Both the position numbers and the translations under genes were made by a program. Below are positions 31,019 to 39,239 of a stretch of DNA of 64,000 nucleotides, piece by piece. The notes beneath the pieces are model-generated. The model saw nothing but the letters and a program-made list of their open reading frames with translations. It was not told the origin of the DNA and made no database searches. How positions within the stretch are numbered: the stretch's first letter is position 1; each line of letters opens with the position of its first letter. Source of the stretch: Actinoplanes sp. N902-109 (GTDB lineage Bacteria; Actinomycetota; Actinomycetes; Mycobacteriales; Micromonosporaceae); contig NC_021191.1 of NCBI RefSeq assembly GCF_000389965.1, positions 2,543,501-2,607,500 of the forward strand, written 5' to 3'.

Positions 31019-31324
31019 TCAGGGGGGCTGGATCGCCTGGGTGGCGATCCGTTGGAGTTCGGCGATGTGGGCGCTGAGGGCGGCCCGGCCGGCGGGGGAG
31101 AGGTTGATCCAGGTGCGCGGGCGCTTGCCGACGTAGCCCTTGCGGACCTCGACGTAGCCGGTGTCGCTGAGCTGCGAGATCCGCTTGGACAGGGCCGAGT
31201 CGGAGAGCTTGACCGAGTCGCGGACGAAGGCGAACTCGGCCCATTCGGTGCCGGCCAGCAACGCCACGATCGACAGCCGGACCGGGTCGAGCAGCAGCGG
31301 GTCGAGGGTGGGCCCGGCGGTCAC
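31019..31324 (-). CDS. Winged-helix transcriptional regulator (ArsR/MarR-like)
   Basis: The 101-residue protein is a compact winged helix: LLLDPVRLSIVALLAG, the recognition helix VKLSDSALSKRISQLSDTGYVEVRKGYVGKRPRTWINLSPAGRAALSAH. Such small regulators often pair with a membrane protein. The GTG at 31324 overlaps the stop of the membrane gene by 4 nt (GTGA), so both are in one operon whose promoter region contains three AGTACT-centred sites, the likely operators. Confidence 0.88.
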   Translation of the reverse strand: MTAGPTLDPLLLDPVRLSIVALLAGTEWAEFAFVRDSVKLSDSALSKRISQLSDTGYVEVRKGYVGKRPRTWINLSPAGRAALSAHIAELQRIATQAIQPP

Positions 31325-31782
31325 AGCCGCCCGCCGCGGGACAGCATGCGGCGTTCCCACCACGGGCCGGCGATGATCATCAGCAGCCCGGTGACGAGGC
31401 CGTACCAGAGCACGAGGTGCGGCACGTCCACGGCTGCCAGCACGAACATGAGCACCACCGCGAGCACGGCACCGATCAGCCCCCGCCCGAGCCGCTGGGC
31501 CGGGGTGCCGAGCGGCCGCGCCCGCACCTTCCGGCCGAGCAGCGAGTTGCCCCAGCGGGTGGTGCTCAGGACCACCAGCATCAGGGCGATGGGGGTGATC
31601 AGGCCGCTCCAGCTGCCGAGGAAACCATCCGCAAGATCGGACACCAGGCCGTAGGCGATGAGGAAGATGCCGCCGCCGATCCACCACCACCGCGACGACT
31701 GCGCCCCGGCGAGGGCCTGCTGGCGCCGCTCCTCGACATCGACCAGGGCCCGTTGTGCTTCCTCCGGCGTCGGGGTTGTCAT
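31321..31782 (-). CDS. Membrane protein paired with winged-helix regulator
   Basis: The 153-residue protein begins with a cytoplasmic acidic helix (TPEEAQRALVDVEERRQQAL), then about four membrane helices (WWWIGGGIFLIAYGLVSDL; LITPIALMLVVLST; LIGAVLAVVLMFVLAAV; VLWYGLVTGLLMIIAG). ATG 31782 follows TGGAGG at ideal spacing, so the in-frame upstream codons are excluded. It is the first gene of the regulator operon. Function unknown; a sensory or anti-regulator partner is possible. Confidence 0.85.
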   Translation of the reverse strand: MTTPTPEEAQRALVDVEERRQQALAGAQSSRWWWIGGGIFLIAYGLVSDLADGFLGSWSGLITPIALMLVVLSTTRWGNSLLGRKVRARPLGTPAQRLGRGLIGAVLAVVLMFVLAAVDVPHLVLWYGLVTGLLMIIAGPWWERRMLSRGGRL

Positions 31783-31802
31783 GATGTGCCTCCAGATCCT
31801 TG

Positions 31803-31861
31803 GGAAAGTACTTGCTCCCAAGGAAAGTACTCTGCACTTTCCTCAGCGGCAAGTACTTTCC
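31803..31861 (-). promoter_or_regulatory. Three-site AGTACT operator array
   Basis: GGAAAGTACTTGC (31803-31815) and GCAAGTACTTTCC (31849-31861) are exact 13-bp inverted copies. Between them, GGAAAGT (31822-31828) and ACTTTCC (31836-31842) form another inverted repeat that includes a third AGTACT. The AGTACT cores start at 31807, 31826 and 31852. The array lies directly upstream of the membrane-protein/winged-helix operon, making it a strong candidate for autoregulatory binding. Confidence 0.7.
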
Positions 31862-31863
31862 GG

Positions 31864-33501
31864 CTAGAGGGCTTCGGCGGTCAGCATCTGCGGCTGGGGC
31901 GCGAGGTCCGTCGCGGCGACGGTGAACCAGAAGATGCTGCCGCCGCCCGGGTTCGGGGTCATGCCCAGGTCGCCGCCGTGCAGGGCGATGATCCGGCGGC
32001 AGGTGGCCAGGCCGAGGCCGGTGCCGGGGAAGCCCTCGGCGGCCGGGGCGCGGTGGAACGGCTCGAAGATGGCGGTGCGCTGGTCGGCCGGGACGCCGAT
32101 GCCGCGGTCGGCCACCTCGATGCGCCACCAGCCGGGGGTTGCCTCGCGGGCCGACACCGTGACGCGGGCGGGGCTGCCCGGCCGTACGAAACCCAGGGCG
32201 TTGTCGACCAGGTGACCCATGACCAGGGCATAGAGGTGGGCGTCCACCATGACGGCGGGCAGGTCCCGCACGTCGATGCTGGGGCGGTCGGTGGCCTCGG
32301 GGAGCCGGTCGAGGCGGCCGGCCACCACGTCCAGGGTGAGGGTGGTCGCGTCGACCGGTTCGAGTTTGAGGGCGGCGTCGCCGGCCTCGGCATAGGTGAG
32401 CAGCTCGTCGACCGTGGTCAGCAGCCGGCGGGTGCTGTTGTCGATGCGCTGCAGGAAGCCCCGGGCGGCCTCGTCGAGCTGCGGGGCGGCCTCCTCCAGC
32501 AGCAGATCGGTGCAGCCGGCGATCGTGTGCAGCGGAGCGCGCAGGCTGTCCCCCGCGGCAGCGGCGAAGCCGGTCAAGTCGGTCTGCGGAGTGACCGCGG
32601 CAGCGGCGGAGCCGGTCAGGCCGGCGTGGGGAGCGGCGTCGGGAAGCGCACCGGAAGGCGATGCCGGGCTGGCCGGCGAGCGCAGCACCGCCCCGGCGAG
32701 CAGCAGCGACAGCGTGGCCGCCCCGAGCATGCTCAGCGGCGCCGCCAGCGACAGGCCGGAGCCGGTCAGCGGGGTGGTCGGGGTGACCCGGGCCTGCCAG
32801 GAGTATCCGGCCGTGGCGATGTCGACCAGCGAGCCGCCGGTCGAGCCCCGGGGGAACGCCGCGATCTCGCGCGACCCGGTGGCCTCGGCCAGCACGACCG
32901 CGACGCCGGGTACGCCCTGCGTCGCGGAGCGCAGCAGGTCGTCGGCCCGGACGCCGATCATGGCCCAGCCGCGGAAGGCGGTGTCGTGCACCGGGGCGAT
33001 CAGCTCGAACGCCTGCTGGCGGTGGGCCGGCGGCAGCTCCAGGTCGGCGGGGAGCACGTGGGCGGGGGTGACGGTGAGCCGCCCGGTCCGGCGGGCCAGC
33101 TCCAGGCTGTGCACCAGCGGGGGCGGCGGTTGCAGGCGGGGGTCCGGCGGCGGGGTGCTGCCGTCGAGCGTGCGCTGGGCCAGCACGGCGTACCCGGGGG
33201 AGATCAGCACGATCTGGTGGGCGCCCGGCAGGCGGGCGGCGTCGACCCCGGCCACGAACGGGCGGGACGGGAACGTGACCACGGCGTCGTGCAGGGTGTC
33301 CTCGTACCGCTGGAAAGTGGTCTCCAGGGCGGAGCGCACGCTCGCGGTCCGCAGGGCGAGTTCCGCCGTGGCCGCGTGGTGTGCCGACGCGGCCAGCCCG
33401 GTCGCTGCCGCGGCGCCGGTGCCCAGGCCGGCCGCGAGCACGGCAGCCGCGAGAGCTACCGCCCGCCGGCCGGGGGCACCGATCCACCTGGTGATGTTCA
33501 C
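31864..33501 (-). CDS. Sensor histidine kinase with degenerate H-box
   Basis: The 545-residue protein has a membrane segment near residues 12-35, an extracytoplasmic sensor region (about 40-245), a second membrane segment (SMLGAATLSLLLAGAVL, about 257-273), a low-complexity Ala-rich linker, and a kinase core. The ATP-binding motifs are intact (GHLVDNALGFV, ADRGIGVP, GTGLGLATCRRI). The H-box reads AAGDSLRAPLHTIAG: the position of the phospho-acceptor His in the usual S-H-(E/D)-L-R-x-P-L is Asp. The nearest His is three residues after the Pro. GTG 33501 is the likely start. It is divergent from a receiver-HEAT-glycosyltransferase operon. Confidence 0.85.
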   Translation of the reverse strand: MNITRWIGAPGRRAVALAAAVLAAGLGTGAAAATGLAASAHHAATAELALRTASVRSALETTFQRYEDTLHDAVVTFPSRPFVAGVDAARLPGAHQIVLISPGYAVLAQRTLDGSTPPPDPRLQPPPPLVHSLELARRTGRLTVTPAHVLPADLELPPAHRQQAFELIAPVHDTAFRGWAMIGVRADDLLRSATQGVPGVAVVLAEATGSREIAAFPRGSTGGSLVDIATAGYSWQARVTPTTPLTGSGLSLAAPLSMLGAATLSLLLAGAVLRSPASPASPSGALPDAAPHAGLTGSAAAAVTPQTDLTGFAAAAGDSLRAPLHTIAGCTDLLLEEAAPQLDEAARGFLQRIDNSTRRLLTTVDELLTYAEAGDAALKLEPVDATTLTLDVVAGRLDRLPEATDRPSIDVRDLPAVMVDAHLYALVMGHLVDNALGFVRPGSPARVTVSAREATPGWWRIEVADRGIGVPADQRTAIFEPFHRAPAAEGFPGTGLGLATCRRIIALHGGDLGMTPNPGGGSIFWFTVAATDLAPQPQMLTAEAL

Positions 33502-33591
33502 GCCCCGCTTGATCGGCGCCCCGGCGGCCCGGTTGACCTGGGTTGCGGCTTTGCACCGCAACGGCGGGAGGAAACGGGATAAGTTGGGCCG

Positions 33592-33969
33592 GTGGGGAGG
33601 ACGGTTCTGCTCGTCGAGGACGATCCGGACATCCGTCACCTCGTGTCGTACAAGCTGGGCAAGGGTGGGCTGGACGTGATCGCCGTGGCCGACGGGGTGG
33701 CGGCGCTGCGTGAGGCCCGGGCCCACCCGCCCGACCTGGTGCTGCTCGACGTGCGGATGCCGCGGTTGTCCGGCATCGAGGTCTGCCGCGAGCTGCGCGC
33801 CGGTCCGCTGACCGCGACCGTGCCGATCATCATGCTCACCGCCCGGTCCCGGCCGCAGGACCTCGAGCAGGGGTACGCCGCGGGCGCCACCGACTACGTG
33901 GTGAAGCCGTTCAGCCCCCGCGAGCTGCTGGCGAAGGTCGAGGCGGCGCTGGCCCGGGTCGCCGGCTGA
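33592..33969 (+). CDS. Response regulator, receiver domain only
   Basis: The 125-residue protein is a CheY-like receiver: VLLVEDDPDIRHLV, phospho-acceptor Asp in LVLLDVRMPRLSGIE (about residue 52), IIMLTARSR and TDYVVKPFSPRELL. It is very similar to the receiver at 22164, suggesting paralogy. GTG 33592 starts the gene. Its stop overlaps the next ATG (TGATG), so translation of the HEAT-repeat gene is coupled to it. The cognate kinase may be the divergent protein at 31864 or the canonical kinase at 22552. Confidence 0.9.
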   Translation: MGRTVLLVEDDPDIRHLVSYKLGKGGLDVIAVADGVAALREARAHPPDLVLLDVRMPRLSGIEVCRELRAGPLTATVPIIMLTARSRPQDLEQGYAAGATDYVVKPFSPRELLAKVEAALARVAG

Positions 33970-35012
33970 TGCAGGCGCTGTTCACGCTCGTCCTGGAGAT
34001 CATGGTCGCCGTGGTGACCGGCACCGCGACGGCCATCGTCGTGGTCCGGATGATGCGCCGCAGCCGGCACCGCAGACAGCGACGCCTGGCGGCGGGTCCA
34101 CGCCGGGCCCTGCTCGCGTTCGTGGCCGCCAACGGCGAGGAGGGCAGCCACGACCTCGTCGCGATCCCGGACGATGCCTGGCAGGCCGCCGAGCCGCACG
34201 CCCTCGCCCTGCTCGGCAAGCTGCGCGGCGAGGCGCACATGGGTCTGGTCTCGGTGTTCCTGCGCCGGGGGACCGCGCGCGCCGCGCTGGGCCGGCTGCA
34301 CTCGCGCAGCGCGGTCCGCCGGGCCCGCGCCGCCCAGGTGCTCGGCGACCTGGAACTACGCCAGGCCGTGCCGGAGCTGTGCCGACTGCTCACCGACCGT
34401 CGTGCCGAGGTGCGCGTGGTGGCCGTACGGGCGCTTGGTCGCATCGGTGACCCGGCGGCGGCCTGGCGCATCATCGCGGCGCTGGACCGCAGCGACCCGA
34501 TCCCGGCCCTGCTGGCCAGCCACACGCTGGTGCAGCTGGGATCGGAGGCCGAGGTGACCCTGTCGGCGGCGCTGGACCATCCGCAGGCCCGGGTACGCGC
34601 GGTCTGCCTGGATGCGCTCGGTCTGCTGGGCGCGACCGGCTCGGTGCACCGGATCGCCCGCCTGCTGCGCGAGGACACCCATCTGGACGTACGGGTCGCG
34701 GCCGCCGCCGCCCTGGGCCGATTGGGTACGCGCGCAGCTCTCGACCCGCTGGTCCTGGCCACCCGAGCGTCCCGCCCGGCGGCTCTGCGGTCGGCGGCGG
34801 CCAAGGCCCTGGGGGACCTGGGCGCCGTCGCGGCCGTGCCGACCCTGGCCGCGCTCCTCAACGACCGGGCGTTCCACGTCGCCCACGAGGCCGCGCACGC
34901 GCTCAGCCGGCTCGGGCCGCCCGGCTTGGCCATGCTCGAAGACACCGACAACCAGCACGCATGGGAGGCCGTCGCGCTGTCCCGGGTGATGAAGGCGGAG
35001 GTCCTCACTTGA
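33969..35012 (+). CDS. Membrane-anchored HEAT-repeat protein
   Basis: The 347-residue protein has one N-terminal membrane anchor (LFTLVLEIMVAVVTGTATAIVVV), then a series of about seven HEAT/PBS-lyase-type repeats from residue 100 on (RRARAAQVLGDLELRQAVPELC; VRVVAVRALGRIGDPAAAW; VRVAAAAALGRLGTRAALDPL; LRSAAAKALGDLGAVAAVPTL; AHEAAHALSRLG). Such solenoids mediate protein contacts. Its position between a receiver and a membrane glycosyltransferase suggests a scaffold linking signalling to polymer synthesis. Both gene junctions overlap, indicating a tight operon. Confidence 0.88.
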   Translation: MQALFTLVLEIMVAVVTGTATAIVVVRMMRRSRHRRQRRLAAGPRRALLAFVAANGEEGSHDLVAIPDDAWQAAEPHALALLGKLRGEAHMGLVSVFLRRGTARAALGRLHSRSAVRRARAAQVLGDLELRQAVPELCRLLTDRRAEVRVVAVRALGRIGDPAAAWRIIAALDRSDPIPALLASHTLVQLGSEAEVTLSAALDHPQARVRAVCLDALGLLGATGSVHRIARLLREDTHLDVRVAAAAALGRLGTRAALDPLVLATRASRPAALRSAAAKALGDLGAVAAVPTLAALLNDRAFHVAHEAAHALSRLGPPGLAMLEDTDNQHAWEAVALSRVMKAEVLT

Positions 35013-36457
35013 CCGGTGTGCTGCGCTGGGCCGACATCCTGATCTTCGGCTATTTCCTGGCGCTCAACAGCAGCTACCTGGTGCTGATCCTGCTGGCCGG
35101 CCTGGAGTTCGCCAAGCACCTGCGGCGTCTGCCGTTCGCCGGTGCCGACGACATGTTCCGCAGCCCGCTGACGCTGCCGGTGTCGGTGATCGTGCCGGCG
35201 TACAACGAGGGGCCGGGCATCGTCGCGGCGGTGCAGGCGATGACCGCGCTGCGCTATCCCCGTTACGAGATCGTGGTGGTCGACGACGGGTCCGCCGACG
35301 ACACGTTCGAGCAGCTGCGCACCCGTTTCGACCTGGTCGAGGTGCCGCGGGTGGTGCCGGCCGACGTGCCGTACCGGGCCGAGGTCCTCGGGGTCTTCGT
35401 GGCCCGGGCCAACCCGCAGACGCTGACCGTGGTCCGCAAGCGCAACGGTGGCAAGGCGGACGCCTTGAACGTGGGCATCAACCTGGCCCGGCACCCGCTC
35501 ATCTGCATGGTCGACGCGGACTCGGTGCTCGACCCCGACGCGCTGCTGTCGGTCGCCAAGCCGTTCGGTGACGACCCGTTGCGGGTGGCGGCGTGCGGTG
35601 GGGTCGTGCGCATCGCCAACGGCTGCAAGGTGGTCGGCGGTCGCGTCGTCGACGTGCGCATGCCCCGGCCGTGGTTGCTGCGGGTGCAGGTGGTCGAGTA
35701 TCTGCGCGCGTTCCTGATGGGCCGCACCGGCTGGTCCCGGCTCGGCGGCCTGGTGGTGATCTCCGGCGCGTTCGGCGTGTTCCGCCGCGACCTGGTGGTC
35801 CGGATCGGCGGGATGGACTCCGACACCATCGGCGAGGACGCGGAGCTGGTCGTCCGGCTGCACCACCATCTGCGCCGCACCGGCGAGGACTACCGGGTGA
35901 TCTTCGTGGCCGAGCCGGTGAGCTGGAGCGAGGCGCCGGCCACCCTGCGCGTGCTGGGCCGGCAACGCCGCCGCTGGCACCGGGGCATCGCGGAGATCCT
36001 CGGCAAGCACCGCGGCATGATCCTCAACCCCCGGTACGGGCGCATCGGCCTGGTGGCGCTGCCCTACTACGTGCTCTTCGAGCTGCTGGCGCCGTTCGTG
36101 GAACTGTCGGCGCTGGTGCTGCTGCCGCTCGGTCTGTGGACCCACGCGATCAACTACGTCTTCGCCCTGGAATTCGTGCTCGTGGCGTACGGATACGGTC
36201 TGCTCGTCAGCCTCGCGGCGTTGTTCATCGAGGAGATCTCGTTCCACCGCTATCCCCGCTGGTCCGATCTCGCCCGCGGGGTGGTGGCGGCCTTCCTGGA
36301 GAATTTCGGCTATCGCCAGATTCTCGCGTTGTGGCAGGTCCGCGGTGCCCTCGGGGCCTTGCACGGCCGCCGCGCGGAATGGGGGGTCATGCACCGCTCC
36401 GGCTTCGACACCGATTCAGAAATGGTCGGCGCGGGCTCGTTCCACCGGGTGCCGTAG
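35009..36457 (+). CDS. Membrane glycosyltransferase family 2 (polysaccharide synthase-like)
   Basis: The 482-residue protein starts at TTG 35009, overlapping the preceding stop (TTGA) with GGAGG upstream; GTG 35018 is an alternative. It has an N-terminal membrane helix, a GT-2 domain (VSVIVPAYNEGPGIVAAVQA; VVVDDGSADDTFEQL; KADALNVGINLARHPLICMVDADSVLDPDAL; acid base ED in TIGEDAELVVRLHHHLR; QRRRWHRGI of the QxxRW motif) and a block of about four C-terminal membrane helices. The QxxRW motif marks processive synthases such as N-acetylglucosamine or hyaluronan-type enzymes. The product sugar is unknown. It overlaps the convergent DUF3159 gene by 42 bp. Confidence 0.92.
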   Translation: MTGVLRWADILIFGYFLALNSSYLVLILLAGLEFAKHLRRLPFAGADDMFRSPLTLPVSVIVPAYNEGPGIVAAVQAMTALRYPRYEIVVVDDGSADDTFEQLRTRFDLVEVPRVVPADVPYRAEVLGVFVARANPQTLTVVRKRNGGKADALNVGINLARHPLICMVDADSVLDPDALLSVAKPFGDDPLRVAACGGVVRIANGCKVVGGRVVDVRMPRPWLLRVQVVEYLRAFLMGRTGWSRLGGLVVISGAFGVFRRDLVVRIGGMDSDTIGEDAELVVRLHHHLRRTGEDYRVIFVAEPVSWSEAPATLRVLGRQRRRWHRGIAEILGKHRGMILNPRYGRIGLVALPYYVLFELLAPFVELSALVLLPLGLWTHAINYVFALEFVLVAYGYGLLVSLAALFIEEISFHRYPRWSDLARGVVAAFLENFGYRQILALWQVRGALGALHGRRAEWGVMHRSGFDTDSEMVGAGSFHRVP

Positions 36458-37063
36458 CCCCGGATGCCCGGCCGGCAGGCTGCGCCGGATCACCCACCAG
36501 CTCCCCGCCAGGCAGGCGGCCACCAGCGGCCAGGTCAGCACGCCCCGGGCCACGCCCAGCGCGACCACGGCGTGCGCCGCCCACAACGGCACGAAGACCG
36601 CCAGCCGTACGAGATACTGCAGAACCCAGACCCAACTGCCTTGCCGGTACGCCCGGAGCAGCGATGGATCCTTCCGCCAACGCGTGCGCTGCCCCAGCAC
36701 CGCCCCCACGATGACGCCCAGCAACGGCCACCGGATCACGATGCTGACGGCCCACGCCAGCGCACTCGCGGCATTGCTGACGATCTGCAGCAGGAAGAAA
36801 TCCTCGGCCCGCCCGGTCCGCAACGCGATCAGCGCCGCCACGCACACCCCGAGCAATCCGATCAGCACGGCCCGCGGCTTGTCCCCGCCCCGCAACCGCA
36901 CCACCCCGACCACGGCCGCCGCCACCACCGCTGCGGCAGCGCCGACCCAGATCGACCGCCCACCGGCCAGCCACCCCGCCACAAAAACCACCGGCGGCAC
37001 GGTCGCATCCACCGCCGCCCGCCGCCCACCCAGCAGCTCAGCTAGCGACTCACCGTCAGCCAC
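36416..37063 (-). CDS. DUF3159-domain membrane protein
   Basis: The 215-residue protein has about five membrane helices and matches the actinobacterial DUF3159 pattern: ESLAELLGGRRAAVDATVPPVVFVAGWLAGG, LRTGRAEDFFLLQIVSNAASALAW, WPLLGVIVGAVLGQRTRWRKDPSLLRAYRQGSWVW and the final WWVIRRSLPAGHPGLRHP. Function unknown. ATG 37063 is used. Its 3' end overlaps the convergent glycosyltransferase gene. Confidence 0.88.
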   Translation of the reverse strand: MADGESLAELLGGRRAAVDATVPPVVFVAGWLAGGRSIWVGAAAAVVAAAVVGVVRLRGGDKPRAVLIGLLGVCVAALIALRTGRAEDFFLLQIVSNAASALAWAVSIVIRWPLLGVIVGAVLGQRTRWRKDPSLLRAYRQGSWVWVLQYLVRLAVFVPLWAAHAVVALGVARGVLTWPLVAACLAGSWWVIRRSLPAGHPGLRHPVERARADHF

Positions 37064-37185
37064 GATCCACCCCGCTCCCGCCGTCCACGAAGTTAGGTCA
37101 GCCTACCTTCGCCGCACCGGGGCAAGCCGTGGTGCCGCACCCGTCCTGCCCTGATCCGCGCCGGCCGGTCGGGGAGAATCGGGGG

Positions 37186-37788
37186 GTGACACGGACACCG
37201 GGCGATGCGTTGCCGCCTTCGACGAGCTATTCGCTGGAGCATTTCGTCAATCTCTATCTGGCGAAGGACGACCCCTGGGACAACGCGACCAAGTGGTCCG
37301 ATCAGCGCAAGTATGCGGTCGCGATGGCGAGTCTGCCGCGGCAGCGCTACCGCAGCGGGTACGAGCCGGGCTGCGCGGTCGGGGTGCTGACCCGGATGCT
37401 GGCGACGCGGTGCGATGCGCTGCTGGCGGTGGATGCTGTGCCGGCCGCGGTGGAGCAGGCGCGGGCTGCGGTCGCCGGCCTGCCGGGCGTACGGGTGGCT
37501 GAGGCCGTGCTGCCCGCCGATCTGCCGGACGCGACGTTCGATCTCATCGTGGTCGGTGACCTGCTGTACTACCTGAGCGCCGAGGATCTGGCGGCGACGG
37601 CGGACGGGCTGGTCGAGCGGCTGGAGCCCGGCGGTGACCTGGTGCTGGTGCATTTCCGGGACCGCGAGCACGGCGGCAACTTCGACGGGTTCAACGCGCA
37701 CGGCCTGCTGGCCGGCCGGCCGGAGCTGGAACCGGTCGTGCACCACGAGGACGACTGGTTCCTGCTCGACATCCTCCGCCACCGGTGA
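37186..37788 (+). CDS. SAM-dependent methyltransferase (NodS-like)
   Basis: The 200-residue protein begins SYSLEHFVNLYLAKDDPWDNATKWSDQRKYAVAMASLP, the N-terminal pattern of NodS/SAM-methyltransferase relatives. A degenerate motif I (YEPGCAVGVLTRMLA), VDAVPAAVEQARA and FDLIVVGDLLYYLSAEDLAA of the Rossmann fold follow. GTG 37186 has no better alternative. The methyl acceptor is unknown. It converges closely (1 bp) on the membrane-protein gene. Confidence 0.88.
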   Translation: MTRTPGDALPPSTSYSLEHFVNLYLAKDDPWDNATKWSDQRKYAVAMASLPRQRYRSGYEPGCAVGVLTRMLATRCDALLAVDAVPAAVEQARAAVAGLPGVRVAEAVLPADLPDATFDLIVVGDLLYYLSAEDLAATADGLVERLEPGGDLVLVHFRDREHGGNFDGFNAHGLLAGRPELEPVVHHEDDWFLLDILRHR

Positions 37789-37789
37789 G

Positions 37790-38539
37790 TCAGTCCTCGG
37801 TCGCGGTGCCGTCCACGAACGGCACGTCCACGTACGGCAGGTCCGCACCCGCGCGGAGGGACGGGCCGAGGACCATGCCGGTGCACAGGACGACCGAGAC
37901 GGCGACGCTGACCGCAGCCGTCCCGGCGGGGCGCCCGCGCAGCCAGCCGATCGCGGCGACCCCGGCGCCCCACGGCAGGGAATAGGCCAGGCCGAGCTGC
38001 ACCAGCGTGCCGATCGGCGTGGCGACCGTCGCGCCGAACAGCAGCGGCAGCAGGATCACGACGGCCGCGCCCGCGACGGCGTAGAACGGCCGGGACGGCA
38101 GCAGGCCGCGCCAGCTCCGTACCGGTTCCGGCCGGACGACGGCTGCCGCGGCCATCGTGGACGCGGTGGCGGCAACGGCCATGAGCGCGGCGAGCAGCAC
38201 CACGGTGGCGAAGGTGTCGTGGGCCACGGGGACGATGTTGTGCCTGTTCGCCGCCTCGCGGGCCGCGAGCACACCGTTGCCGGCGAGCTGCACGCCGGCG
38301 ATCAGCGCCACCACGGCGGCGGCACGGGACCAGCGCCGGATCGTCACCATGACGATGCCCGCGCCGGCCGACGCGAGCAGCAGCGGCCACACCTCGGGCG
38401 CGGCGGTCCACTGCTGCCAGGACCAGGTGGGTCCGATCATCCGGCCGGGCACCGCAGCGGCGGCGGCTGCCGCCACGGTGCACGCGAGGATGAAGGCGCC
38501 ACGGATCGGCGTCGCCGCCGGGTCATTGTCGTCACTCAC
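37790..38539 (-). CDS. Multi-pass membrane protein, unknown function
   Basis: The 249-residue Ala/Val-rich protein has about seven membrane helices (GAFILACTVAAAAAAAVPG; VWPLLLASAGAGIVMVTI; AAVVALIAGVQLAGNGVL; FATVVLLAALMAVAATAS; AVVILLPLLFGATVA; YSLPWGAGVAAIGWL; AVSVAVSVVLCTGMVLG) and a short acidic C-terminal tail. No transporter or enzyme motif is recognised. Confidence 0.78.
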   Translation of the reverse strand: MSDDNDPAATPIRGAFILACTVAAAAAAAVPGRMIGPTWSWQQWTAAPEVWPLLLASAGAGIVMVTIRRWSRAAAVVALIAGVQLAGNGVLAAREAANRHNIVPVAHDTFATVVLLAALMAVAATASTMAAAAVVRPEPVRSWRGLLPSRPFYAVAGAAVVILLPLLFGATVATPIGTLVQLGLAYSLPWGAGVAAIGWLRGRPAGTAAVSVAVSVVLCTGMVLGPSLRAGADLPYVDVPFVDGTATED

Positions 38540-38590
38540 ACTCGATCAACGATGAGCGGGCCGGACCGACGACGGGGGTGCCGGGCGGAT

Positions 38591-39166
38591 TCAGGCGGCG
38601 TAGCCGTAACAGCTGATCCGGTAGGCGTCGGCCGCGCTGAGGAAGAACGCGGCCGGGGTGAGGACACCGACGCCGTACTGCCAGGAACACACCGCGTTGA
38701 GGTTGATCCGCGACGCCTCGGACTGCGGGGTGCAGAACCAGCCGTCCACGGTGTGCCCCGAGTTGACCGCGCCGGACCAGCCCTGGCTGCGGCAGTAGCG
38801 GGCCAGGTCCATGCCGCCGAGGTTGCCCACCCGCGACCCGACCACCAGGCAGCGGCGCTGCGCCGGGTCGGTGCCGCTGTCCTCGCCGACGGTCAGCCCG
38901 GCGGCCAGCAGCGGGGCGAGCTGATACTGGCAGGCCTGCCCGATGGACAGCGGTTGCCGGGAGCCCTGGTACTGGCAGGACCAGCCGCTCACGGACGTCG
39001 AATCGCGGACGGCGTAACCCGCGCCGAGCGAGCGGCAGTAGGCGTCGAGGTTCACCCCACCGGCGCTGAGGATCACCCCGGCGCGGGCGGGCGTGGCACC
39101 GATGAGCGTCGCGGCGGCGAGGGTCAGCAGCACGACGACGAGGCGGATTGTCGGGTGTCTTCTCAT
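38591..39166 (-). CDS. Secreted Cys-rich protein with two related domains
   Basis: The 191-residue protein has a Sec signal peptide (VVVLLTLAAATLIGATPARA) followed by two homologous domains of about 75 residues. Domain 1: GVNLDAYCRSLGAGYAVRD, VSGWSCQYQ, SIGQACQYQ. Domain 2: GMDLARYCRSQGWSGAVNS, VDGWFCTPQ, NLNAVCSWQYG. Each has three aligned Cys; further Cys (RRCLVVG and ISCYGYAA) end the domains, so four per domain. The pattern suggests a disulfide-stabilised extracellular module duplicated in tandem. No known family assigned. Confidence 0.78.
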   Translation of the reverse strand: MRRHPTIRLVVVLLTLAAATLIGATPARAGVILSAGGVNLDAYCRSLGAGYAVRDSTSVSGWSCQYQGSRQPLSIGQACQYQLAPLLAAGLTVGEDSGTDPAQRRCLVVGSRVGNLGGMDLARYCRSQGWSGAVNSGHTVDGWFCTPQSEASRINLNAVCSWQYGVGVLTPAAFFLSAADAYRISCYGYAA

Positions 39167-39239
39167 CCGAGGAGACTGCGCGCCGCCACTGATCCGCCAC
39201 TGGACGGCCGCTGGACAGATGGGCTGGCATGCTGGACGG

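Noticed and set aside
37093..37109. TTAGGTCAGCCTACCTT resembling an IdeR/DtxR iron box
   Set aside because: The half-sites are one base short of the usual spacing, and neither flanking gene (DUF3159 protein, methyltransferase) is an iron gene. Too weak to call.
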